Assembly: GCA_025403435.1 (NCBI GenBank)
Contig: CM046341.1
Location: 23,100,908 to 23,164,907, forward strand
DNA from: Artocarpus heterophyllus
Lineage: Eukaryota; Streptophyta; Magnoliopsida; Rosales; Moraceae
Reading direction: 5' to 3'
Length of the DNA stretch: 64,000 nucleotides
The position numbers were made by a program, and so were the translations under genes. Numbering within the stretch: the first letter of the stretch is position 1; every line of letters begins with the position of its first letter. This document shows positions 46,101 through 58,329 of this stretch, piece by piece. The notes under the pieces are model-generated. The model was not told the origin of the DNA, searched no databases, and saw only the letters and a list, made by a program, of their open reading frames with translations.

Positions 46101-49100
46101 ACTTGCCAGGTGTATGCTGTTGATGCAAGTGAGATTGCAATACAGGTACTTTATAGTAGAACATTTTTTCAAAAGTATTATTTGTTCTAAATATGTATTA
46201 ATATATTAATTTTCAATGTTTCCTTTCCTGTTCTCTATTTTCAATTTGAAATTTTTGTCCTCAATATGTCGGAGGAACTTCCTGTCCTCCTTGCTGTGTA
46301 TTTCTGTCACAAATTAGAGTTGAAGAGGAAAACATTTTTCTTACGTATTATTCTTCTAAAATCGGAGAATACACGCTTATACAGTTGGTACAAGCAGTAT
46401 AGCAAAAAAACTAAATCCCACAAAATCAGGAAACTACTCTAACTAAAATATACAAATAAATAATCCTAAAAAACACTTGAGATCTTCCATCGAATCCTCC
46501 TAGAAAAAAACTAAGTCCCTAATCTCGACTAATCACAACACTCCCCCTCAAGCTGGTGAATGGATGTCTTCCATCCCAAGCTTGTTAACTAAGTCTTGAA
46601 AAGCTGCACTTGGTAATCCTTTTGTAAGAACATCAGCTAGTTAATCTTTAGACGAGACAAAAGGAGTACAAATCAGCCGCTCTCCAACTTCTCCTTTATG
46701 AAGTGTCTATCAACTTCAATATGCTTTGTTCGATCCTGCTGCACTGGATTATGAGCAATACTAATAGCTGACTTATTGTCACAATATAGCTTCATTGGAC
46801 CTTCCCATTTTATCCGTAGATCATCTAAGATTATCTTTAGCCACAATAATTCACACACTCCTAATGCCATTGACCTGAACTCTGACTCTGCACTCGATCT
46901 TGCCACTACACTTTGCGTCTTGCTCCTCCACGTCATGAGGTTACCTCCCAGAATAGTGTAATAGCCTGAAGTTGATCTCCTATCAATTAGTGATCCTGCA
47001 TAATCTACATCTGTGTAGGCTTCTAGTGTCATCCCTACCCCTTTTTTAAACAAAATTCCTCTTCCGGGGCTGCCCTTCAAGTACTGAAGAATCCTATGCA
47101 CAGCCTTGAGATGTACTTCTTTAGGATTGTGCATAAACTGGCTAACTACACTAACTGCAAAGGCAATATCAGGTCTCATATGTGCCAAATAGATCAATTT
47201 TCCCACAAGTCTTTGATAAGGAGCTTTATCTACCACGGCATCTTCTGGGCATCGCCCAATCCGTGGTTAAATTCTATGGGTGTCTCCACCGGTTTAGACC
47301 CTAGTTTTCTAGTCTCCTTCAACAAATCAAGGACATATTTTTGTTGTGAAATAAAAATTCCCTGCTTTGAGTGAGCCACTTTAATACTCAAAAAATACTT
47401 TTTAACTTCCCAAGCTCTTTAATCTCAAACTCCCTCTTGAGGCATTTCTTCAAATTCTGTATACCTTCTGCATCATTGCCGGTTACTATGATATCGTCAA
47501 CATGCACCAACAATGCCGTTACTCCCCCTGACGTTGAGTGCTTCACAAACAAAGTGTGGTCTCCTTGGCTCTGCTTATAGCCCAAGGCAGTCATTGCCTT
47601 AGTAAATCTTCCAAACTAGGCTCTCGGCGACTGCTTTAGTCCATATAGGGCCTTTTAAAGTCTGCACACCATTCCTTTCTTCGACTCAAATCCCGGAGGG
47701 ACTTCCATATAGATCTCTTCTTCAAGGTCTCCATGCAAAAATGCTTTTTTCACTTCAAACTGTTGTAAACTCCATCCAAAATTAGCAGCTAATGATAGGA
47801 GGAACTGTACCATATTCATCTTTGCCACTAGAGCAAATGTCTCAAGGTAATCTGTGCCATAGGTTTGAGTATAGCCTTTGGCCACCAACCTTGCCTTACA
47901 TCTCTCTAAGGAGCCATCAGACTTTTACTTTACGGTAAACACCCATCTACAACCCACCAACTTCTTTCCTTTCGGCGTACTGACCATCTCCCATGTCTTG
48001 TTTTTCTCCAAAGCTTCCATCTCTAGTTTCATGGCATTCTCCCACTCCTTGTGTCCTAATGCCTCGGATACATTTCTTGGAATTGGAATTGTATGTAGGT
48101 TGCTAAGGAAGGCTCTGGTTTTGGGACAAATTTTTATAGGACATAAAAAGGTACAGAGGATATTTTGTGCATGTTCGTGTGTTTTTCCTTAGAGCAATTG
48201 GTAGTTCTTTGTCACTTTGCTCTTCAAGTTCATGAATTGGTTCACTTTGGTTGGGTGTAGTTCCGGCTGGTCTAAAGGTTGTCTCGGGTAATTGAGCAGT
48301 GGCTTGATTTGGGTATTGAACTCGCACAGTTCGAGAGACTGGCACTTTCTTCCTGGAATAGACTTGCAGTGGTCGAACAGTAGTATCTTGATTTCCTTTC
48401 TCCTTCATCATTCCTTGTGACTATAATGAACTCGGATTAAGCAGTGGAAATTGGATTAGGCAAAGACTCAACACCCTGAATAGATGGTGACTCAATAGGC
48501 TGACTAGGGGACTCGGGTTGACCAAAGGACTCATGGGTTGGCGCGGACTGATTAGCAGTGGATGGTATGGACTGACCTGATTGACCTGTAGTGGGAACAA
48601 GCTCGGGCTGACCAGGAAAATCAAGGAAGAACAAGTCTCTATCTCTATCTTCACCGAATCTCTCCCCCTGAAGATAGGTATCATGGAAATATGACTCGTT
48701 TTCGAAAAAAGTGACATCGGTAGAGACACAGAATTTACGCGAAGGTGGATGATAACATTTATACCCTTGTTGTGTGGAAGAGTATCCGATGAAAACACAC
48801 TTAATAGCACATGGATCGGGTTTACCCCGATTTTGAGAGTGAACATGGACAAAGACTACACTACCAAAGATTCTAGGAGTAAGATTATTGGATGGATTAG
48901 AATGTGGAAAGAATTTTGTAAGGATCTCCATTGGACTTTTGTAATCAAGAACCTTTGTAGGAAGTCTATTTATGAGATGGGTTGCAGTTAAGGCTGCCTC
49001 TCCCCAATAATGTTTTGGGACCTTTTTGTGAAATAGGAGAGCTCTAGTGATATCAAGGATATGGCCATTTTTTCGTTCAACACCATTTTGTTGAGGTGTG

Positions 49101-52100
49101 CTAATACAGGGAGACTCGTGAATGATCCCTTGTTTTTGAAAAAATGGAGAGAGAAATTGTTTAAAATAGTCCCTTGCATTATCATAACGAAATCTTTTAA
49201 TGCCCACATCAAATTGATTTTTGACCATGTTGTAGAAATTAGGGAAAATTGTGCTAACCTCAGATTTGTTTTTCATAAGATATAGCCACGTTGTTGTGCG
49301 GGTACAATCATCAGTAAATGTCACAATCCATTTTGCACCAGAAATGTTTGGAGTCGGAGAGGGCCCCCAAATGTCACTATGGATGAGAGTGAAAGGAACA
49401 AAAGTCTTTGTGTTACTTATTGGAAAAGAAGCACGTTTGTGCTTAGCAAATTTACAATCATTACAATGAAATTCATGAGGGACAAACCCTTTGAACAATG
49501 ATGGAAAGATAAACTTAAAGACACTAAATGACGGACGACCTAAACGACGATGATAGTGCCAAATTTTGTCTTTGTTGGAAATAATAGACTCGAAAAGGAA
49601 TGATGTAGAAGAGGATTGCTCAACTCCTATACGTCCAACTTGTTCGTCCAAGTAGTAGAGGCTGTCTCTCTCACTAGCACGTCCAATCGTCCTCTTCGTG
49701 CCCTGCTCCTGAAACACACAATGAGAAGGAAAAAAGGACACTGCAATTGGAATCTTTAGTGAGTTTTTGGATTGAAAGAAGATTTGTAAACCAATTAGGA
49801 ACATGAAGGAGATTTTTAAGGGTGATATATTGGTTGACATAGACATCCCCTCGACCTGCAATGGTGGTTATTGACCCATCGGCTGTGGTAATTTTTTTAT
49901 GGCCAGAACAAGGTGTGTATGAGTTAAAGGATTTAGAGGAACATGTTATATGGTCTGTGGCTCCTGAATCAATTACCTACATGGTTGGGGAAATAGCATC
50001 CGAGAAATTATCAACACAAGAAGAGGATGAAATACTTGAAAAAACCAGAGCGCATGTACCTGCAGATGAACCGGCCGGTGCTTTGTCAAGGGATCCCAAA
50101 AATGTCTTCAACTTCTCAATATCCTCCTTATTAAGCTCGGTAACTGAGTTCAGTGAGGTTTCATCACTGCTGGCCAAGTGTGCTTGTCCCCACTCACTTA
50201 TCTGTTGATCAGTGGTATTCCTATTAGCCGTTGGAGGTCAGCCATGGAGTTTCCAGCACATTTCTCTTGTGTGGCAGTGTTTCTTGCAGTAGGTATAGAA
50301 CATTGAATCTTTATCAAGTGGCTTCATGGAATCAGCCTGCTTGTTGGTTCCTTCAGGACGGTGTACCGAACCTTGCGCTTTCATTCTCGTGGTTTTTGTT
50401 GCCAGGGCTGAACCGTCTCCAGTATGAGGCTCAAGCATCACCTCTCTCCGTCCTTCCTCTGCACGGATGATAGCAATTGTCTCGTTCAAGGATGGCAGAT
50501 CCTCCTTTCCTAAAATCTGCACCCTTACCGCATCAAACTCCACATTGAGACCTGCAAGAAAATCGTAAATGCGCTCCTTTTCAACAAATCTCTTGAGGAT
50601 TGTTGCATCATCACTGCAGCGCATTTGTATGCATTGGTAGTGATCCATTTCCTGCCTTAATCCGTGTAAACGGCTAGAACTCTCTGTGACCGAAAGCGTT
50701 CCTTGCTTTGTTGCTGAAAGTTTCGTCTTAATTTCATAAATTTGTGCAGCATCATGAACCTTGCAGTATGTTTGTTTGACGGCATCCCATATCTCCTTAG
50801 CAATGCCGAGGAACATGCAAGTGTCACTGATTTCAGGAAGCATAGAGTTCCACAGCCATGACATTACCATGGAATCTTGTTCATCCCAAGCACCAAACTT
50901 CAGATCCCCTTAGGTCCAGTACCCAACAGGTGACTCAGTTTACCTTTTCCCTTCAAAAACGTGCGAACCAGTTGAGACCACTTCAAGTAATTCTTCCCAT
51001 TCAATCGATAGGCAGCTTGTATATTCTACAAATCCCTTGTCGAAACTGCAACAGAACTCTCACAAACTAGATTGTCTGAGGCAGGGCTAGTTTTGGTTGA
51101 GGTCGACATGATTGGGTGGAAGAAAAAAAAAAGAAAAAGAAACTCATGAATTTGGAAGACCAAAAAATCAGAGAAATTTTTTTTTTTTTGTAGAAAAAGA
51201 TAATCCTAAGGCGTTGATACCATGTCACAAATTAGAGTTGAAGAGAAAAACATTTTTCTCACTTGTTATTCATCTAAAATCAAAGAATACACACACTTAT
51301 ATAGTTGGTACAAGCAGTATAGCAAAAAAATTAAATCCCACAAAATTAAGAAACTACTCTAACTAAAATATACAAATAAATAATCCTAAAAAACACTTGA
51401 GATCTTCCACCGAATCCTTCTAGAAAAAAACTAACTCCATAATCTCGGCTAATCACAACAATTTCATTGTTATTTTTATTTTGTTTTGTGTCAATGAAGT
51501 ATTGTTTCTTTTTAAGAAATTAATGTTGACAATAATTGTTGAAGTTTCTGTTATATTTGCACATATCTGTCAAGGTTGAGATGTGGACTCTTTTAGCATC
51601 TGAGAGTCTTTTTCATGTGGTACTAAGAGCATGAATATATTTTCATTGTTGTGTTTTGATGCACGGAGATTGGATTCGTTCTTATGCATCTTTTACTTGG
51701 AAGCATAATGACGACGAATTATGAGCTATCTGTTAGCTTTGGCGATGGATTGATCTTGTCATTTTGTAAACAGGCAAATGAAGTTGTAAAAGCGAACAAC
51801 TTATCTGACACGGTCATTGTACTGCATGGGAGAGTTGAGGTACGTCACTTCAAAAATGCTAATATATCTTTTATGCTTCAGTAGCAATGAGTTGGTTTTA
51901 TTATATTTTTAAGATTTGTTTTTTAAACAAGAGACAAGGAATATATTGATTACAAAATAATAGTACAGAGCAAGAGGACGAGGATTCCTCTAAAGAACAA
52001 CCAAAACTAGAACTAGAATTTAATCTATAAGTAGGGCCGGCAATGTGAGTTGCGATATGATGACTCGACAGGAATTTTTGCGGGTTAGTGTCAAAAAAAT

Positions 52101-55100
52101 TAACCCTGGGTCAGGTAAGTGTCAATCCGAAACTGATCTGTCCAAAAACAAGTCGGGTTCGGGTCAACACGCTTAACCCTAAACTAACCCGAAACTGACC
52201 CGCTTATATTTATTCAGATATTTTTTTATTCTTTTATTATATATTAGATCAGATATAGACAATAGTATAACTCTAAACATCAAAACTCTACCTCTCACTT
52301 TGGAAGACAAATCAATTCTGTTATCCTATCCTCGTTATGATGGCTAGTGACATTTTAAGCATTTCGGTATCAACAGTTGCATCAGAATTTGAATTTATTA
52401 ACAGTATCAACAGTTGCTATGATGGCTCGTGATATGTTTTGGACTTGTTGGATGTTTTTTAAATTTTAGGACTGGACTTTCTTGTTATTGTGGTGTAAAA
52501 CTTATCTAATTTTATGTTATATATATATATTAGTGTAAGCAGGTCATAGGCGGATTGTGCGGGTCAAATACGGGTCATGGGTCTTTTTTTTTTTAAACAT
52601 TGTGCATGAGGAACGGGTTGGCATGGGTCGTGTTTGTGTTGACCCGTACCAAACGGGTTGGGTTAGGGTTGAGAATTTTCAACCCGTTCGTGTTACGGGT
52701 CGGGTTAGTGTCGACCTAATTTTTGTAAAAATTAGCCCTAACCTGACACTAACCCATCCTGTTGACCCGATTTACCACCCCTCAAAGAACCCCAACTTCT
52801 AGATAAATCCAAAACAATCAGGTTGCCATCACTATAGACTGACAAGTAAACCCAATATTTTATTTTGTCCCTTAAAACTAAACAATAGTCTAGTGAATCT
52901 TTGAAAATCCTATCATCTCTCTAGGCAAATCCCCCAAAAAATTGCCAAGATAGCCATCTTCCATAAATGCCTGCCTCTGGAACTGAAACCATTTGGAAGG
53001 GAGCAAAGAATCAACTCCTTGCAATTGTTAGGCATGACCCATGATGCGGGAAGAGAAGGAACTGTGAATAAACATGTGATCTACTGTTTCCGCATCTGCC
53101 TTACATAAAACACACCAGTTTGGACAAATGAAGTGAAATGGACTTCTATGCTGCATCAAATCATTAGTGTTCAACTTGTCCGGAGCTGGGAGCCAACAAA
53201 ATATTTGAACCTTACTAGGGACTCGAGTTTTCCAGATTCTATTGTAAAAATTGAAAGGCACGGCAAGCACATCATCAGTCAGGAAAGAAAAGTAAGACTT
53301 AACTGAAAACATACCACTCTCATCTCTACACCACACCCTTGTATCTTGCAAACCATCTTGAAAAACAAGCCCCTCCAGAACATAAATCAACTCCAACACC
53401 TCCCTAGACTCCCCATCTTGAAAAACATCTCGCAAACCATCTCGAAAAACAAAACCCTCCAGAACATAAATCAACTCCAACACCTCCCTGGACTCCCCAT
53501 CTGTTAGGTTCGTTGGGAATCCAAAATTCCAATCCTGATTAGAACTTATCCCCTGGTCAATGTTGCAAACAAAACGCGCAATAGGCTGATCATGATAACC
53601 AGAGAGCCTGAATGAAGCAGGAAACTTAACACACAAAGCTTCACTCTCACACCATACATCCTCCCAAAACCTCACCAACCCCCCCGATCCCACTTTTCAC
53701 TTGTTGAAAAAAACCCTCTGCAACCGAATGCGTGGATCTCCATGGACATCTACAGGTAACTCTAGAAACCATGTCTCAATCCCAATTATTTGGATTCAAT
53801 CCGTACTTGCCCACAATAACCTTGTGCCAAAGAGAATCCCTTTCTATAGGGAATTGCCGCAACGATTTGGCCAACAAAGTCTTATTTCTTTTCCTTATGT
53901 TGCCAATACCCAAACCACCTAGCTTCTTAGGTTTGCAAAGCTGATCCCGAGCCACCAAATGATTAAAATAGCCTTCAGAAAACCTTCCCAAAAGAAGTCC
54001 CTCATTAGCTTTTCAATTTCTGATGCCACTGCCACGGGAATTTTAAAAACAGACATAAAATACACTGGCAGAAAGGACAAGACCGACTGGATTAGAGTTA
54101 ACCGCCCCCCCCTTTTGATAGATAAGCCTTTTCCCACCCATCCAATCTCTTTGCTATCTTTGACAACATTGGATCCCAAAACAATGGGGATAACTGATTT
54201 CCCCCAAGTGGCAGCCCAAATATTTAGTTGGCCACTCCCCCATGGAGCAACCTATGACCCAGCTAGAGATTCAAGCTTACCCTCTTCCAAGTTGATCCCA
54301 AAAATAAAAACTTTTATCCAAATTAACCTTCAAACCAGAAACAAGACAGATTCAAAAATAAGGGTCAAATTGGACAAACTTTCTTCATCAGGAGAAGAGA
54401 AAAGCAAAGGATCATCGGCGAACTGCAGGTGACTGATCTTGACATTTGATCTTCCAATGGTAAGAGGGGCAACAAGTCCACTATCGATGGCCTTTTCCAG
54501 AAGCCTGCTTAAACCATCTGCAACAATAGTGAACAAGTATGGAGACAACAGGTCACCTTGCCTCACCCCCTAGAACTTGAACATTTTCCTTGGGGTCTTC
54601 CATTGATCATAACTGAATAGGAAAATGAACTTTGGTAGCCGCCAATCCACCTTTTCCACCTCTAACCAAAACTTTTCTTCCCTAGTGTGAAATCCAGAAA
54701 TTTCCATTCTACGTAGTCATAAGCATTTTCAAAATCAATTTTCACCATAGTTCCCTTCCTCCCCAAATCTCTATAATCTTCCACCACTTCATTTGCTATC
54801 AATACTATATCTAAAATCTGCCTCCCGGCCACAAAAGCTCCTTGAACCTCTGAAATTGTCTCTTCCAGCACATCCTTCAATCTGCATGAGAGCACCTTTG
54901 ATATAATCTTATACAGGCTGGTCACAAGACTAAGGCCGGAAGTCTTTAGCTCTACAAGAGTTGATTGTATATTATATTCGTAGATGAATTGAACAATACT
55001 GGATTCAATATATCCATGCCTTCAATTTGGTAAAAGTTAAGAAAACAAAAAATCTTAATTAACCTCTTATTTAAAGAGCTTATGGAAAAAGAGATGGGAG

Positions 55101-58100
55101 GGAAGGTTAACATGTCAAAGAAGTTCCTCGTAGTATTGCTTGCATCTATACGGTATAATGTAGCTAGGAAAGTCAAGTCAAGGAGGAAGGTGCTGTCCTA
55201 TTGGGCAAGTAGCCGTTGTAGTCTCGGATTCCTTGTAGCTTGGTGGATTTTTGAATGCTACTTTACGATTAGAAAGAAGGCTTCTTTATTTTTATTTTTT
55301 CGCACCCGCATTCACTAGTTCATTTGCCACATTTACGAGCTAGCCTAATTTTTCTCTCTTTCTTTCCCCCAAATGTGAATCAGCTTTATGATTTTTACAG
55401 GATGTTGAAATTGAAGAAGAGGTTGATGTTATAATCTCAGAATGGATGGGTTACATGCTTCTATATGAGGTGATTTCATATCTTTTGGGTGGATAATTTG
55501 TATATTGTTAAAAATCATTATACTTACTATGATCTGGTGCGTTTTATTCTAGAGCATGCTGGGAAGTGTTGTTATTGCCAGAGATCGTTGGCTTAAACCT
55601 GGAGGTCTTATACTTCCTTCAAATGCAACGGTATATTTGTGAATTGAAGGATATCATAGGATGCTAAGTTTCATGTCCTCTTTTCTCTTTTTCTGTTTGT
55701 TTTTCTCTTCCTTGTTCTTTTGTTTTCTTTTTCTGCGTATAGAGGGTACCTTGTCCTCTTCCCTTTAATGCTTGATTATTATCAGTAAAGAAAGTCTTCT
55801 TAATAAAAATAAAATTAGTTTACCTTAAGCAATGATGTTGGAAAATATAACTTAGGAGTGATTTGTGGAATAAATCAGGAATGAGATAAATCAGGAATGT
55901 AGATTATAGGCTGATTTAGTCAATGTACTAATTATAGGCAGATTAGACTAACTCCATTATCTTAGGGATATGATTGTTTTTTTTTTTTTCTTGATTTCTA
56001 GCTATTTTTCTGGTTGTATCTAACCTATAAAGTCTAGCTTTTGTATTGTAAATAATGATATGAAATACAATTTTCCCAAATTTCCAATATTCGTGACAAA
56101 TGATTTAATGCTTATTTGATTTGTCACAGTTGTGCTGCTTTAACTTTATACTGCTTGTATGATTGGTGCCAGTTGTATTGCATGTTAAATGCTTGATTTA
56201 CTACATAAGGCATTGAAATCCAGTTCAGCAATTATATGAAATAAATTTGTGACAATGATGCTGATCTTAATTTGAATGACTTGCAGTTGTATATGGCGCC
56301 AGTGACACACCCAGATAGATACAGTGACAGTATTGATTTTTGGCGCAACGTGTATGGAATAGATAGTAAGTATATGCCTTCACAAGAGTTAACGATTGTT
56401 TTAGTTCTATCATTTCCATTATTTTCTTTTCTCTTTTAATATAGTATCCCTATTTCATATATGAAAAATATATTTTCATTTGTGAAACATGGTGATTTTA
56501 GTGATTTCTGGGGGTTTGGTTGGCAAGGATTCATAGAATTTTTGGGGGATGCGAGGGTGAGTGTTGTCAGCTGGGATACAGTAAAATTTTGGGTAGCTCT
56601 GTGGGTCCATCGAGATGAGGAATTCTTTTCTGAAATTGTAAGGAGGGCTCTTGTAGCTTAGTCTCTGTGTTTGTTTCAAGAGGATGACTCTCCCTCTTTT
56701 TGATCATATTTATAAGTTTCTTGTTTCATTCATTCTGTACATTATTTTTTTTTTTTTTGTGAATAAAGTTAAGTGTTCTCCATCAAAAAAAAAAAAAAAA
56801 TCATTTGCTCTTCATTCACATGAAGACATATAGTAATCGTCTAATCTGTATTTATTTTTCTCCCCTTTTTTTTTATTTAATTTTTTTTTCAGAATAATAT
56901 ATATGTATTTCAATCTTATTCAGTGTCTGCCATCATGCCATTGGCAAAACAATGTGCGTTTGAAGAACCATGCGTGGAGACTATAGTGGGCGAGAACATC
57001 TTGACTTGGCCACATGTGGTAAATTATATCATGCTACTTCTACAATTGATTTTCCAAAGAAAGTTTTGTTAGTAATGTGGCTTTTTTACTTCCATCCACT
57101 AATGTGTGTCTTGAATACCTCTTTCCACAAAAGGCAATGGCAATTGGTTTGCTTCAACAAGCTTTGCAGTGTAAAAGTGACTTTTAATGAATGTAAAGGA
57201 TTAATTCATAGGTCCAGGTATTATTTTATGAACAATTCAAATTCCAACTCGACAAGTACTTATTTATAGGTCCATACAATAAATTCATAGACAACTCAAA
57301 GTTCAACCCTTCAAGTATGATTTTTATTATTATTATTTTTTTTTAAATTTTGGGCAAAGTCCGATTTAACAAGTTGCACAAAGTTTAATGGTTCAACTTG
57401 TTTCATTTTTACGTTTAAGGCAGATCTATGTTAGTTTTATGAGAAGTGCTAGTTGCACCGTCTTTCTCACTCTCTTATACACTCCAATTATTGCCTGACA
57501 TGTGGATCCCACTATCTTATTTTCTGTTTAAATAATAATATATAATGTAAGTTGATTCCATGTGTCAGAGGCAGTGATTGAAGAGAATGTAAAAGAGAGT
57601 GAGAAAAAGAGTGTAGGTAGCAGTCCTCTAGTTTTATGTAAAAGTTTAAAGGTCATCAAATATTTACAATTGTATTTTCTTCATTTATTTCCAAACAAGA
57701 GAAAACTATTATAAATAATACAACAAAGTCCATTTGTTGTTAATGCTTCCCATTTTTAAATTTTTTTGATGCAATCAGAAACAGTTCAAATAGTGGATCA
57801 TTCCTGTGGTTTTGCGGTGGGCACTTTTATCTCTGGTAAATGTTCAATCAGCAAAATTTTTAACTGACCCTTTATGTTTTCTAGGTAAAGCATGTTGACT
57901 GCTACACAGTGACAATTAGGGAGCTAGAATCTGTTACCACAAGATATAATTTCAAGTCAATGATGCGAGGTAACTCCTTTTTAATCTCTCCCCCTCGTCC
58001 TTGCTTGGTAAAAATTTTAGTTCAAGATCACTCGGTTGGAATGCAGTCACTCTCCATATTGATTTTTTAATATTTCAATTCTTTTGTCCTCTTGGCATCT

Positions 58101-58298
58101 CAACAATAGTTTCTTTCTTTCTTTTTATTTATTTATTTACTTATCTTTTAAAAAGAATAAAAGGTACATGGTTTTATAAAATTTGTGATTTCGTACTGCG
58201 AGCTTCATTTATACCTCTCGCTTGACAATATTTTTGTTTTGTCCAGTTCTAAACGACCATTTTGTAAGTCCAATTAACAGCATATCTATTAGCCAGTT

Positions 58299-58329
<31 letters not shown>

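Larger units (their letters stand above)
46305..51460 (-). mobile_element. Ty1/copia LTR retrotransposon in PRMT6 intron 4
   Basis: Short LTRs of 236 and 238 bp (46305-46540 and 51223-51460) flank an internal region in minus orientation. A perfect 5-bp duplication ATTTC lies on both sides (46300-46304 and 51461-51465). The LTRs differ by about 16 substitutions and a 2-bp indel (roughly 93% identity), so it is older than the Tat insertion. The coding region has the copia order gag, protease, integrase, RT, RNase H but carries multiple stops and shifts. It is antisense to the host gene and inflates intron 4 to 5.6 kb. Confidence 0.93.
51908..54958 (-). mobile_element. 5'-truncated L1-type LINE in PRMT6 intron 5
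   Basis: Minus-strand fragments read in order from 54925: [47 protein letters not shown]; then [20 protein letters not shown] and [18 protein letters not shown] (the FADD active site); then [20 protein letters not shown]; then [18 protein letters not shown]; then the zinc-binding-RT C-terminal region ([26 protein letters not shown]). Several shifts and stops break it. The 3' end near 51910 has a short T-run on the plus strand. Similar flanks, GAGTTGGTTTTATTATATT (51889-51907) and GAGTTGATTGTATATTATATT with gaps (54959-54979), may be a decayed target duplication. Confidence 0.85.

Noticed and set aside
54952..55318. Short ORFs on both strands before PRMT6 exon 6
   Set aside because: They lie in intron sequence, share no known domain and overlap each other on opposite strands.
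57424..57640. Conserved intronic regulatory element or snoRNA
   Set aside because: The inverted arms and 9-bp duplication explain it as a MITE; no C/D or H/ACA boxes were seen.
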